Shown: piece after piece, positions 8,316 to 15,916 of the stretch
Layout: each line of letters begins with the position of its first letter
Position numbering within the stretch: the stretch's first letter is position 1
Assembly (NCBI GenBank): GCA_025054905.1
Contig: JANWZF010000246.1
Location: 1-16,465 of the forward strand
Direction of reading: 5' to 3'
DNA length: 16,465 nt
From: Tepidimonas sp.
Lineage (GTDB): Bacteria > Pseudomonadota > Gammaproteobacteria > Burkholderiales > Burkholderiaceae_C
Notes under the pieces: generated by a model
What the model was told of the DNA's origin: nothing
The model's database searches: none
Seen by the model: the letters and a program-made list of their open reading frames with translations, nothing else
Program-made: the position numbers and the translations under genes

Positions 8316-10126
8316 GCCGGCCCTGTGGCGCCGTCCTGCGGCGCTCGCAGCTGAACCGTGGCGGTGGGCGGCGGCCAGCGCAGCGGACAGCGCAGCACCC
8401 GGCCGTCGCGCGCCACCCAGGCCAGCAGCGGCTCATCGGCGGTCAGACCGCGCGCGTGCAGCGCCACATCGTCCAGCCGCTGCACGCGCCAGAGCTCCTC
8501 GCCGCGCTGCACCATCAGCCACTCGTCGCCCGGGGCCATGCCGGCGGCTTCGGCGGCCCCGCCGCGCAGCACGTGCTTGAGCTTGATCCCCGGGCCGCTG
8601 TCGTCCACGCGCAGGCCGAGCTGCTGCGCCAGCGTGGCCGGCTCTTCCACCCAGCGGATGCCGTGCGCCTGCAACAGGGCCCGCAGCGGCAGCTCTTCGG
8701 TGCCGTGCACCCACGCGTCCAGCTCGCCGTCCAGCGGCCGGCCGGCCAGTTCGGCCAGCACCGCGCGCAGGTCGTCTTCCCGCATCGGTCCGCCGTTGCA
8801 GCGCTGCCACAGCGCGCGCAGGGCATCGTCCAGCGAGTGGCCGCACTCCAGACGCAGCGCCAGATCCAGGCACAACCCCACCAGCGCCCCCTTGGCGTAG
8901 TAGCTCACGGTGGCATTGGGGGTGTTGTCGTGCGGGCGGTAGAACTTGATCCAGGCGTCGAAGCTGGCCTGCGCCACGCTTTGCACGTGCCGTCCCGGGG
9001 TGGCCAGCACCTGGTTGATCGTGCGGGCCACCAGCTCCAGGTAAACCGGCAGCTCGATCAGGCCGGCGCGCAGCAGCAGCAGGTCGTCGTAGTAGCTGGT
9101 CAGCCCCTCGAAGAACCACAGCAGCTCGGTGTAGTTTTCGCGGTTGTAGTCGTAGCGTGCGAAGTCTGCCGGGCGCAGCCGCTTGACATTCCAGGCATGG
9201 AAATACTCGTGGGCGATCAGGCCCAGCAAGCTCGTGTAGCCGTCGCTGGCCTTCAGCGCAGCCGGCGCGGTGGCCTCAGCGGCACGATAGGGCAGGTCGC
9301 TGCGCGCGCACACCAGCGCCGTGCTGTGGCGGTGCTCCAGGCCCCCGTAGCCGTCGCGCGTGACGTGCAGCAAGAACAGGTAGCGGTCCATCGGCGGGGC
9401 CTGGCGCGTGCCGTGCCACAGGGCGGTGGCCGCTTCGCACACGCGCGCGGTGTCATGCTGCAGCCGCTGCAGGTCCGCGCCGGCTGGCGCGTCCGTGACG
9501 ACGAGGCGGTGCGGCACGCCGCGTACCTCGAAATCCCCGTGCCAGAAGGTGCCGAGCTCAAACGGGTGATCGGCCAGCTCGTCGTAGTCGGCCGCCAGGT
9601 ACGTGCCCCAGCCCTCGTCCTCGGCCCAGCGCCAGCGGCCGGCCGGGCTGCGCGCGCGATCCTCGGCACGCGGCAGGGCGGTGGCCACGCGCCAGCCCTG
9701 CGTCCACGGGCCCGGCTGCAGCGTCAGGGCCTGCGGTTCCTGGTCGCGGCCGTGTACGCGCAGGCACAGGCTCGTGGGGTTGAAAAAGCCCCGCTGCGTG
9801 TCCAGATAAGCGGCGCGCACCGAGGGGTCGAAGGCATAGACCTCGTAGCGCAATTCCAGCACCTGTGCTTGCGCGGCCTGCACTTCCCATGTGTTTTTGT
9901 CGAGCGCGCGCACGCGGGCAGGCTGGCCATCGACCCAGCCCTGCAGCCGCTGCAGATGCTGGGCGAATTCGCGCACCAGGTAGCTGCCCGGAATCCACAC
10001 CGGCAGACTGACGCGCTGGCGCGCAGCCGGGCGCTGCAGCCGCAGCGTGACCTGCCACAGGTGCGCGCGCGCATCGGCCACCGCCACCGTGTGGTGCACG
10101 GCCGCCGCCACGGCGGGTGCCTTCAT
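8312..10126 (-). CDS. M61 family metallopeptidase with C-terminal PDZ-like region
   Basis: 604 residues. M61 peptidases are zinc enzymes related to glycyl aminopeptidase. In order: an N-terminal beta domain beginning about residue 10 with LPVWIPGSYLVREF (41-54); the substrate motif GGLEH (261-265); the zinc site HEYFHAWN (306-313) with the third ligand Glu 340 in FFEGLTSYYDD; and a PDZ-like segment around 505-570 (GIKLKHVLRGGAAEAAGMAPGD region). No signal peptide is visible, so it is probably cytoplasmic. The reading frame continues upstream, but ATG 10126 gives the family start and overlaps the stop of the DsbC-like gene as ATGA, which suggests translational coupling. The true substrate is not known for bacterial members of this type. 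The 3' end overlaps the converging PaaG-like gene by four bases. Confidence 0.94.
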   Translation of the reverse strand: MKAPAVAAAVHHTVAVADARAHLWQVTLRLQRPAARQRVSLPVWIPGSYLVREFAQHLQRLQGWVDGQPARVRALDKNTWEVQAAQAQVLELRYEVYAFDPSVRAAYLDTQRGFFNPTSLCLRVHGRDQEPQALTLQPGPWTQGWRVATALPRAEDRARSPAGRWRWAEDEGWGTYLAADYDELADHPFELGTFWHGDFEVRGVPHRLVVTDAPAGADLQRLQHDTARVCEAATALWHGTRQAPPMDRYLFLLHVTRDGYGGLEHRHSTALVCARSDLPYRAAEATAPAALKASDGYTSLLGLIAHEYFHAWNVKRLRPADFARYDYNRENYTELLWFFEGLTSYYDDLLLLRAGLIELPVYLELVARTINQVLATPGRHVQSVAQASFDAWIKFYRPHDNTPNATVSYYAKGALVGLCLDLALRLECGHSLDDALRALWQRCNGGPMREDDLRAVLAELAGRPLDGELDAWVHGTEELPLRALLQAHGIRWVEEPATLAQQLGLRVDDSGPGIKLKHVLRGGAAEAAGMAPGDEWLMVQRGEELWRVQRLDDVALHARGLTADEPLLAWVARDGRVLRCPLRWPPPTATVQLRAPQDGATGPA

Positions 10127-10857
10127 CTGGCACTGCTGCTGGCTTGCGCCAGCAGAGGCTCCAGGCGGTCCAGCCCCACCGCGCCGGGGATGCGCTGACC
10201 GTTGGCCAGAATGGTGGTGGGTGTGCCGGTGATGCGGTATTTCTGCCCGAACGCCAGGTTGCGCTCCAGCGCAGTGGTGTCGCACTTGGCCTCGGCCTTG
10301 GGCTCGGGAGGGGTCACGCCGCGCTGCATCCAGTCGTCCCAGGCCTTGCTGCGGTCGCGCGCGCACCAGATGGCGCGCGCCTTGGCTTCCGAATCCTTGC
10401 CCAGCACCGGGTACAGAAAGGTGTGGATCGTCACGTTGTCCAGCTTGGCCAGATCGCGCTCGAAGCGCTTGCAAAAGCCGCAATTGGGGTCGGCAAACAC
10501 CGCCAGCTTGCGCTGGCCGTTGCCGCGCACCACGGTGAAGGCATCCTTCAGCGGCAGCTCGTCGAAGGCGATGGCGGTCAGTTTGTCCAGCCGCTCCTCG
10601 GTCAGGTTGACGCGCGCGCGGGTGTCGATCAGCACGCCCTGGATCAGATAGTTGCCCTGGGCGTCGGTGTAGAGCAGATCGGTGCCTAGCCGCACCTCGA
10701 ACAGCCCCGGCATCGGGGTCGGGCGCACTTCATCGATGCGCGGCAGGCTCGGCAGGCGCTCGGCCAGGTTTTTGCGGATGACGGCCTCGTTGGCGTGGGC
10801 GCTGACCCAGGTCAGCGCCAGGGCGGCCACCAAGGGCCGGATCAAATCAGAAGTCAT
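10123..10857 (-). CDS. DsbC-family periplasmic thiol:disulfide isomerase
   Basis: 244 residues. DsbC-type proteins are V-shaped periplasmic dimers that reshuffle wrong disulfides, kept reduced by DsbD. Seen: an N-terminal hydrophobic segment with AHA cleavage-like site (about residues 8-22), a dimerisation domain (about 25-100, IDEVRPTPMPGLFEV then YTDAQGNYLIQG), and a thioredoxin domain with active site CGFC (126-129), cis-Pro in GTPTTI (P213) and a second Cys pair C165/C192. The signal segment has no clear positive n-region beyond R7, so the true start could be one or two codons upstream (a GTG precedes), but ATG 10857 fits. No strong ribosome site. It sits between a UbiH-family hydroxylase and the M61 peptidase, a gene order I recall as common in Burkholderiales. 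Confidence 0.93.
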   Translation of the reverse strand: MTSDLIRPLVAALALTWVSAHANEAVIRKNLAERLPSLPRIDEVRPTPMPGLFEVRLGTDLLYTDAQGNYLIQGVLIDTRARVNLTEERLDKLTAIAFDELPLKDAFTVVRGNGQRKLAVFADPNCGFCKRFERDLAKLDNVTIHTFLYPVLGKDSEAKARAIWCARDRSKAWDDWMQRGVTPPEPKAEAKCDTTALERNLAFGQKYRITGTPTTILANGQRIPGAVGLDRLEPLLAQASSSAR

Positions 10858-10875
10858 GGGTACAAACAACCGTGG

Positions 10876-10899
10876 AAACAGAAACCCCCGCTGTGGGGG
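10876..10899 (-). terminator. Possible weak terminator between hydroxylase and dsbC-like genes
   Basis: On the minus strand CCCCC-ACAGC-GGGGG is followed by TTTCTGTTT. The stem is short but GC-only and the T-run is interrupted, so it may attenuate rather than end transcription. Confidence 0.35.
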
Positions 10900-10904
10900 C
10901 GGGC

Positions 10905-12053
10905 TCAGACCGGCGCGGTGGACCCGGCTGCCTGTTGGATGAACCAGCGCTTCAGCGGTTCCAGTCGGTCCACCGCCCGCAGACCCCAGCGCCGCGCTGC
11001 GGCCACACGCGCATCCGGGTGGGCAAACAGCCCATACAGCGCGTCGGTGGCCGCCAGCATCGCCGCCACCGGTGCGGCGCGTGCGCGCTCGTAGCGGCGC
11101 AGCAGGCGCAGGTCGCCCAGGCCGCGCCAGTATTCGCGCGCGCGCAGCACGCGCACCAGCTCGGCCACGTCGGCCAGGCCGGTGTTGAGGCCTTGGCCGG
11201 CCAGCGGGTGCATGGCGTGCGCGGCATCGCCAGCCAGCGCCCATCCCGGGCGCACCCAGGGGCGCGCCAGTGAGCGTTGCAGCGGCCAGCCCACGGGCCG
11301 GCCCTCCAGCGTCATGGACCCCAGCGCCTCACCACAGGCCGTCTGCAGCGCGGCGGCAAAGTCCGCCCCGGGCAGGGCCAGCATCTCGGCCGCGCGCGCG
11401 TGCGGCACCGACCACACCAGCGCCACGCGCTGGCCGTCGGGGCCGTCCAGCGGCAGCAGCGCGACGATTTCGTCACCCCGAAACCACTGCCGCGCCACCG
11501 CCCCGTGCGGGCGCTGACAGCGCAGCCGCGCAGCAATGGCGGTGTGCGGATACGCGACGGTGTCGTAGGCCATGCCGGCCGCAGCGCGGGTGGTACTGTG
11601 GCGGCCCTCGCACACCACCGTCAACGCCGCGTGCGGCGGGGGAGCCTCCACGGTCAGACGCCGCACGCCGTGCTGAAAATGCAGGGCCTGCTCCAGCCGT
11701 TGCTGCAGCGCGGGCACATCCACGATCCAGGCCAGCGGCTCGCCAGGGGCTGGCTCATCGAAGCGCAGCGCCGCGGCCACCTCGGGCCAGCCAGCCCGGC
11801 CGTCGGTGGCATCGGCCACCCACATCGTGCGCACCGGGGTGGCCAGCTGCGGTTCATCGGGCCAGGCGCGCACCTCCTGCAGCAGCGCGCGCGCGGCGGC
11901 ATTCAGCGCATAGGCCCGGATGTCAGGCTCGGCGTCGGGCCGTGGGGGCGCCTCCACCAGCGCCACCCGCAGCCGCTCACGGGCCAGCAGCAGCGCCAGC
12001 GTACGCCCCACGATGCCGCCGCCCAGGATGGCCACGTCGTAGATCGTGCTCAT
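10905..12053 (-). CDS. UbiH/UbiF/VisC/COQ6-family FAD-dependent hydroxylase
   Basis: 382 residues, in the range of ubiquinone-biosynthesis flavin monooxygenases, which hydroxylate the quinone ring using NAD(P)H and O2. Motifs in order: dinucleotide-binding ILGGGIVGRTLALLLARE (9-26), the second FAD motif as CEGRHSTTR (148-156; usually DGxxSxxR, here EG), and GDAAHAMHPLAGQGLNTGLADV (275-296), the FAD-ribityl contact shared by the family. Which ring position it hydroxylates cannot be told. ATG 12053 gives the family N-terminus MSTIYDVAILGGG; the frame is open further upstream but no start there has a ribosome site. A TACAAT at 12068-12063 (minus strand) could be its -10, which would make the message nearly leaderless. 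The DsbC-like gene follows 47 bases downstream. Confidence 0.9.
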   Translation of the reverse strand: MSTIYDVAILGGGIVGRTLALLLARERLRVALVEAPPRPDAEPDIRAYALNAAARALLQEVRAWPDEPQLATPVRTMWVADATDGRAGWPEVAAALRFDEPAPGEPLAWIVDVPALQQRLEQALHFQHGVRRLTVEAPPPHAALTVVCEGRHSTTRAAAGMAYDTVAYPHTAIAARLRCQRPHGAVARQWFRGDEIVALLPLDGPDGQRVALVWSVPHARAAEMLALPGADFAAALQTACGEALGSMTLEGRPVGWPLQRSLARPWVRPGWALAGDAAHAMHPLAGQGLNTGLADVAELVRVLRAREYWRGLGDLRLLRRYERARAAPVAAMLAATDALYGLFAHPDARVAAARRWGLRAVDRLEPLKRWFIQQAAGSTAPV

Positions 12054-12062
12054 GGTGCGGGC

Positions 12063-12113
12063 ATTGTAGAGGCCGGGGCGGCCCTGGCGCAGCGGGCCCT
12101 CAGCGGGCACAAT
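12063..12113. promoter_or_regulatory. Divergent promoter candidates between hydroxylase and MOSC genes
   Basis: TACAAT on the minus strand (12068-12063) and CACAAT on the plus strand (12108-12113) lie 7-10 bases from the starts 12053 and 12121. Both match the Burkholderiales style of -10 hexamers; the -35 hexamers at 16-18 bases are weak. The 67-base gap is too short for long leaders on either side. Confidence 0.4.
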
Positions 12114-13011
12114 GCGCCTCATGGAGGCCGCACCGCTTGCCGTCACGCTGGAGCAGCTCTGGATCTATCCGGTCAAGTCCTGCGCGGGCCTACGCCTGCG
12201 CACCGTGGAACTGCTGCCAACCGGGCTGCAGTGGGATCGTACCTGGATGGTGGTGGATGCCAACGGTGAGTTTGTGTCGCAGCGCGAGCTGCCGCGCATG
12301 GCACTGATCCAGCCACGGCTGCGCATGGGGCAGCTCGAACTGCGCGCGCCGGGGATGCTGTCGCTGCATCTGGCGCTGGATGCTGCCGAGGCCCCGTGCC
12401 GCGTGCGTGTGTGGGACGACGATCTGGCGGCCTACGACATGGGTGACGTGGCAGCGCAGTGGTTCACGGACTTTTTGGCACCCGACCTGCCGCCAGGCAT
12501 GGGGCCGCTGCGGCTGGTGCGCTTTGACCCCGAGGTGCAGCGCCTGTCGCCGCTGGCGTGGACGGGGGGCGTGCACGCGCCGACGACCTTCAGCGACGGC
12601 TACGCGCTGCTGGTGCTCAGCCGCGCCGCGCTGGACGGCCTCAACGCCCGCCTGCAAGCGCTGGGCCAGCCAGCGGTCGATGCGCGCCGGCTGCGCCCCA
12701 ACCTGGTGTTGGGTGGGCTGGGCCCCCACGCCGAAGACGGTTTGCGCACGCTGACGCTACACGCCGACGGGGCCCCACCCGACGCCCCCACGGTGCGGCT
12801 GGAGCTGGTCAAGCCGTGCACGCGCTGTACCATACCCGATGTCGACCCGCAACAGGGGGTGCGCGACGACCGGGTCAGCCCGGTGCTGCGAACCTATCGG
12901 GCCGATGCGCGGCTCAAGGGCGCGATCACCTTCGGCATGAACGCCATCGTGCGCGCCGGTCAGGGGCAGATGCTGCACGAAGGCATGCACGGCCTGGCGT
13001 GGCCCGCGTGA
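12112..13011 (+). CDS. MOSC domain-containing protein (YcbX-like)
   Basis: 299 residues. It has an N-terminal MOSC_N beta-barrel (about 12-130, IYPVKSCAGLRLR at 18-30, GLQWDRTWMVVD at 38-49) and a C-terminal MOSC domain (about 140-285) with RPNLVL (195-200), the Moco-ligand-type motif KPCTRC (234-239, Cys 236 likely the molybdenum ligand) and TFGMNAIV (273-280). MOSC proteins of the YcbX type bind molybdenum cofactor; E. coli YcbX reduces N-hydroxylated base analogues. Whether this one has that activity is inference. No fused ferredoxin domain is seen, so it needs a separate electron donor. Two in-frame ATGs exist, 12112 and 12121; the second would fit a leaderless message from CACAAT at 12108-12113. 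It is divergent from the UbiH-family gene and 52 bases before ychF. Confidence 0.9.
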   Translation: MRLMEAAPLAVTLEQLWIYPVKSCAGLRLRTVELLPTGLQWDRTWMVVDANGEFVSQRELPRMALIQPRLRMGQLELRAPGMLSLHLALDAAEAPCRVRVWDDDLAAYDMGDVAAQWFTDFLAPDLPPGMGPLRLVRFDPEVQRLSPLAWTGGVHAPTTFSDGYALLVLSRAALDGLNARLQALGQPAVDARRLRPNLVLGGLGPHAEDGLRTLTLHADGAPPDAPTVRLELVKPCTRCTIPDVDPQQGVRDDRVSPVLRTYRADARLKGAITFGMNAIVRAGQGQMLHEGMHGLAWPA

Positions 13012-13063
13012 TAGCATCCTTGGCCCTCTCTTTCCTCATCCCCGCAAACGATTTGCTTGCACC

Positions 13064-14161
13064 ATGAGCCTCAAGTGTGGCATCGTGGGCCTGCCCAACG
13101 TTGGCAAGTCCACTCTCTTCAACGCGCTGACCAAGGCGGGCATCGCGGCCGAAAACTACCCCTTCTGCACCATCGAGCCCAACGTCGGCGTGGTCGAAGT
13201 TCCCGATGCGCGGCTGCAGCAGCTGGCTGCCATCGTCAAGCCGCAGCGGGTGGTGCCCGCCATCGTCGAATTCGTCGACATCGCCGGCCTGGTGGCCGGG
13301 GCCAGCCAGGGTGAGGGCTTGGGCAACCAGTTTCTGGCCCACATCCGTGAGACGGACGCGGTCATCAACGTGGTGCGCTGTTTCGACGACCCCAACATCA
13401 TCCACGTGGCCGGCCGCGTCGACCCGGTGGCCGACATCGACGTGATCCAGACCGAGCTGTGCCTGGCCGACCTGGCCACGGTGGACAAGGCGTTGCAGCG
13501 CTACCAGAAGGCCGCCAAGAGCGGCCACGACAAGGACGCGGCCAAGATGGTGGCCCTGCTGACCCAGGTGCGTGCGGTGCTGGACGAAGGCCGGCCGGTG
13601 CGCGTGCTGGCCCTTGGCGACGAGGAGCGCGCCCTGCTCAAGCCCCTGTGCCTGATCACCGCCAAGCCTGCCATGTTCGTCGGCAACGTGGCCGAAGATG
13701 GCCTGGGCGAAGACAACCCCCACCTGGCGCGGCTGCGGCAGTACGCGGCCAGCCAGGGCGCCCCGGTGGTGGCCATCTGCGCCAAGCTCGAGGCGGAGCT
13801 GGCCGACATGGACGACGAAGACCGCGCGGCCTTTCTGCGCGAATTGGGCTTGCCGGAGCCCGGCTTGAACCGGCTGATTCGCGCCGCCTATGAGCTGCTG
13901 GGCTTGCAGACCTACTTCACCGCCGGCGAAAAAGAAGTGCGCGCCTGGACCATCCGCAAAGGCGCCACCGCCCCTCAGGCCGCAGGCGTCATCCACAGCG
14001 ATTTTGAGCGCGGCTTCATCCGCGCGCAAACCATCGCCTTCGACGACTTCATCCGCTACGGGGGCGAACAGGGTGCGCGTGAGGCCGGCCGCATGCGCGC
14101 CGAAGGCAAGGACTACGTGGTGCAGGATGGGGACGTGATGAACTTCCTGTTCAACGTCTGA
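13064..14161 (+). CDS. ychF: Ribosome-associated ATPase YchF (OBG family)
   Basis: 365 residues, full length. YchF/OLA1 is an Obg-family P-loop NTPase that hydrolyses ATP, binds ribosomes and is linked to stress control, negatively regulating oxidative-stress response in E. coli. Motifs: G1 GLPNVGKS (9-16), G2/switch with NYPFCTIEPN (31-40), G3 DIAG (72-75), and the ATP-specific NxxE as NVAE (208-211) in place of the GTPase NKxD. The C-terminal TGS domain includes RAWTIRKGATAPQAAGVIH and ends MNFLFNV. Cys 35 is present, the residue whose redox state controls E. coli YchF. ATG 13064 gives the conserved MSLKCGIVGLPN start; no Shine-Dalgarno is obvious. The usual partner pth is not adjacent here. 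Confidence 0.98.
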   Translation: MSLKCGIVGLPNVGKSTLFNALTKAGIAAENYPFCTIEPNVGVVEVPDARLQQLAAIVKPQRVVPAIVEFVDIAGLVAGASQGEGLGNQFLAHIRETDAVINVVRCFDDPNIIHVAGRVDPVADIDVIQTELCLADLATVDKALQRYQKAAKSGHDKDAAKMVALLTQVRAVLDEGRPVRVLALGDEERALLKPLCLITAKPAMFVGNVAEDGLGEDNPHLARLRQYAASQGAPVVAICAKLEAELADMDDEDRAAFLRELGLPEPGLNRLIRAAYELLGLQTYFTAGEKEVRAWTIRKGATAPQAAGVIHSDFERGFIRAQTIAFDDFIRYGGEQGAREAGRMRAEGKDYVVQDGDVMNFLFNV

Positions 14162-14180
14162 CGCGCGCTTCGCCGCGCGT
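14161..14180 (+). other. Hairpin after ychF
   Basis: ACGCGCG-CTTCGC-CGCGCGT is a perfect 7-bp, all-GC-rich stem immediately at the ychF stop. There is no T-run, so it could stabilise the message 3' end or be a Rho-type pause rather than an intrinsic terminator. Confidence 0.4.
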
Positions 14181-14206
14181 GTCGGCCAAGTGGGGGGAGA
14201 CGATCG

Positions 14207-14704
14207 ATGCAGGCCTGGTACCTCGTGCACACCAAACCACGGCAGGAGGAGCGCGCGCTCGACAACCTGCAGCGCCAGGGCTACCCTTGCTTCTTGCCTC
14301 AGGTGCCGGTGGAGCGCATGCGGGCCGGGCGGCGCATCGTGCAGCCGGTGGCGCTTTTCCCCCGCTATCTGTTCATCCAGCTGCGCACCGACGGGCAAGG
14401 GCCGTCCTGGGCGCCGATCCGCTCCACCCTGGGGGTCACGCGGCTGGTGGCCTTTGGGGCCCAGCCCGCGCGCGTGCCCGAAGCCATCGTCGCGCAGCTG
14501 CAGCAGCAGGTGGCCGAGCTGTCCGCCGCCCCGCAGCCGCTGTTTCAGCCGGGGCAGACCGTGCGCATCACGCAAGGGCCGTTTGCCGGGCTGGAGGCGA
14601 TTTACCAGATGCCCGATGGTGAGGAGAGCGCCATCGTGTTGCTGACGCTGCTGCAGCGCGAGTGCCGCGCGGCACTGCCGCTGGCGCAGCTGCGGGCCTG
14701 TTGA
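14207..14704 (+). CDS. rfaH: RfaH-type transcription antiterminator (NusG paralogue)
   Basis: 165 residues, RfaH size. RfaH binds RNA polymerase paused at an ops site and suppresses Rho and intrinsic termination in long LPS, capsule and secretion operons; its C-terminal domain can refold from helical hairpin to beta barrel to recruit ribosomes. Here the NGN domain spans about 1-100 with WYLVHTKPRQEERALDNL (4-21), GYPCFLP (25-31) and the strand LFPRYLFIQL (50-59), and a KOW domain with PGQTVRITQGPFAGLEAIY (115-133). The short linker and absence of neighbouring secE/ribosomal genes distinguish it from NusG. A GGGGAG site 7 bases before ATG is good. galE follows, with a leader carrying an ops-like hairpin. 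It could alternatively be a different specialised NusG paralogue of EPS loci. Confidence 0.92.
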   Translation: MQAWYLVHTKPRQEERALDNLQRQGYPCFLPQVPVERMRAGRRIVQPVALFPRYLFIQLRTDGQGPSWAPIRSTLGVTRLVAFGAQPARVPEAIVAQLQQQVAELSAAPQPLFQPGQTVRITQGPFAGLEAIYQMPDGEESAIVLLTLLQRECRAALPLAQLRAC

Positions 14705-14753
14705 ACAGCCCAAACCGGCCCACAGAGGGCCCAGGGCGACGTTTTGCTCTCCT

Positions 14754-14759
14754 TATAAT
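14754..14759 (+). promoter_or_regulatory. Consensus -10 element upstream of galE
   Basis: TATAAT within the AT-rich CTTATAATAACAAAC stretch, 115 bases before the galE start. No good -35 at 16-18 bases is seen (CCAGGG region), so it may need an activator. Start would be about 14766, leaving a roughly 108-base leader that holds the ops-like hairpin. Confidence 0.55.
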
Positions 14760-14841
14760 AACAAACAGCGAGCGATCCATGGGGATGGACATCGCCCATC
14801 AGGCTGTTGTCTGTATCGATAGCTTTGTCTTTTTTCGATGG

Positions 14842-14864
14842 TTACCCCCCTAGCGTCAGGGTAA
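14842..14864 (+). promoter_or_regulatory. Ops-like hairpin in galE leader (candidate RfaH signal)
   Basis: TTACCC (14842-14847) and GGGTAA (14859-14864) form a perfect 6-bp inverted repeat whose 11-base loop contains TAGCGT (14851-14856). The E. coli ops element is GGCGGTAGCGTGC, so only the TAGCGT core matches. The location, in the leader right after rfaH and before galE, is what makes it notable. It could be chance. Confidence 0.35.
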
Positions 14865-14873
14865 GGTTGACAC

Positions 14874-15896
14874 GTGAACATTTTGCTCACCGGTGGCACC
14901 GGCTACATTGGCAGCCACACGGCAGTCGTGCTGCAGCAAGCCGGCCACCAGGTGGTGCTGCTGGACAACCTCAGCAACAGCCAGGCCGAAGTGGCCGACC
15001 GCATCGGCCGCATCACCGGCACCCGCCCTGTGCTGGAAGTGATGGACGTGCTGGACACCGTGCGCGTACGCATGGCACTGCAGCTCTACCGCATCGATGC
15101 GGTGGTGCACTTCGCCGGCCTTAAGGCTGTCGGCGAGTCGGTCGCGCAGCCGTTGGCGTATTTTCACAACAACGTGGCGGGCACCCTCAGCCTGCTGCGC
15201 GCGATGAGCGAGGAGGGCGTGCAGCGGCTGGTGTTTTCCAGCAGCGCCACTGTCTATGGCCAGCCCCAGCGCCTGCCACTGGACGAAGGGCACCCCACCG
15301 GGGCCACCAACCCCTACGGCCGCACCAAGCTGCACGTTGAGCAGATGCTGGGCGATCTGGCCGCCAGCCGCCCCGACTGGCGCATCGCCATCCTGCGCTA
15401 CTTCAATCCCGTGGGGGCGCACGACAGCGGCTTGATCGGCGAAGACCCCAACGGCATCCCCAACAACCTGATGCCCTACATCGCGCGTGTGGCCGCGGGC
15501 CAGCTGCCCCACCTCAACATCTGGGGCGACGACTACCCGACGCCCGATGGCACCGGCATCCGCGACTACATTCACGTCATGGACCTGGCTGAGGGGCATC
15601 TGGCGGCGCTGGAGCACCTGCAGCGGCAGACGCAAGCCTGCGAGGTGTTCAACCTCGGCACGGGCTGTGGCACCAGCGTGCTGGAGATGGTGCGCGCCTT
15701 CGAGCGTGCCAGTGGCCGCCCCGTGCCGTACCGCATCGCGGCGCGCCGCCCCGGCGACGTGGCGGCCTGCTGGGCTGATCCCACCAAGGCCCAGCAGGTG
15801 CTGGGTTGGCGTGCCACGCGCACGCTGCAGGATATGTGCACAAGCGCGTGGCGTTTTGTCGCCCAGCAGGCGGCAACGGCGGCCCCGGCCTGCTGA
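14874..15896 (+). CDS. galE: UDP-glucose 4-epimerase
   Basis: 340 residues, full-length short-chain dehydrogenase-type epimerase. It interconverts UDP-glucose and UDP-galactose (some members also the N-acetyl forms) with tightly bound NAD, supplying sugar nucleotides for LPS and exopolysaccharide. Seen: NAD-binding GGTGYIGSHT (7-16), DNLSN (31-35), FSSSATVYGQ (121-130, catalytic-type Ser 124) and the catalytic NPYGRTK with Tyr 148 and Lys 152, then RYFNPVGAHDSGLIGEDPNG-type substrate region. The start is GTG 14874; AAGG lies about 7 bases before it and MNILLTGGTGYIG is the family N-terminus. It follows rfaH after a 169-base leader and is followed 20 bases later by an AAA-like ATPase. Position supports a surface-polysaccharide role. 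Confidence 0.97.
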   Translation: MNILLTGGTGYIGSHTAVVLQQAGHQVVLLDNLSNSQAEVADRIGRITGTRPVLEVMDVLDTVRVRMALQLYRIDAVVHFAGLKAVGESVAQPLAYFHNNVAGTLSLLRAMSEEGVQRLVFSSSATVYGQPQRLPLDEGHPTGATNPYGRTKLHVEQMLGDLAASRPDWRIAILRYFNPVGAHDSGLIGEDPNGIPNNLMPYIARVAAGQLPHLNIWGDDYPTPDGTGIRDYIHVMDLAEGHLAALEHLQRQTQACEVFNLGTGCGTSVLEMVRAFERASGRPVPYRIAARRPGDVAACWADPTKAQQVLGWRATRTLQDMCTSAWRFVAQQAATAAPAC

Positions 15897-15916
15897 CCCG
15901 GATGGGCGTGGTCGGT

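Noticed and set aside
8018..10198. A 726-codon plus-strand frame opposite the M61 peptidase
   Set aside because: It runs antisense to intact M61 and overlaps the PaaG-like gene in another frame; composition is typical of GC shadow frames.
13012..13063. TAGCAT at 13012-13017 as a ychF -10 element
   Set aside because: Only four of six bases match and no -35 is found at a suitable spacing; too weak to list as a feature.
14717..14731. GGCCC-ACAGA-GGGCC hairpin as an rfaH terminator
   Set aside because: The stem is only 5 bp and the nearest T-run begins about ten bases later, so it does not fit an intrinsic terminator.
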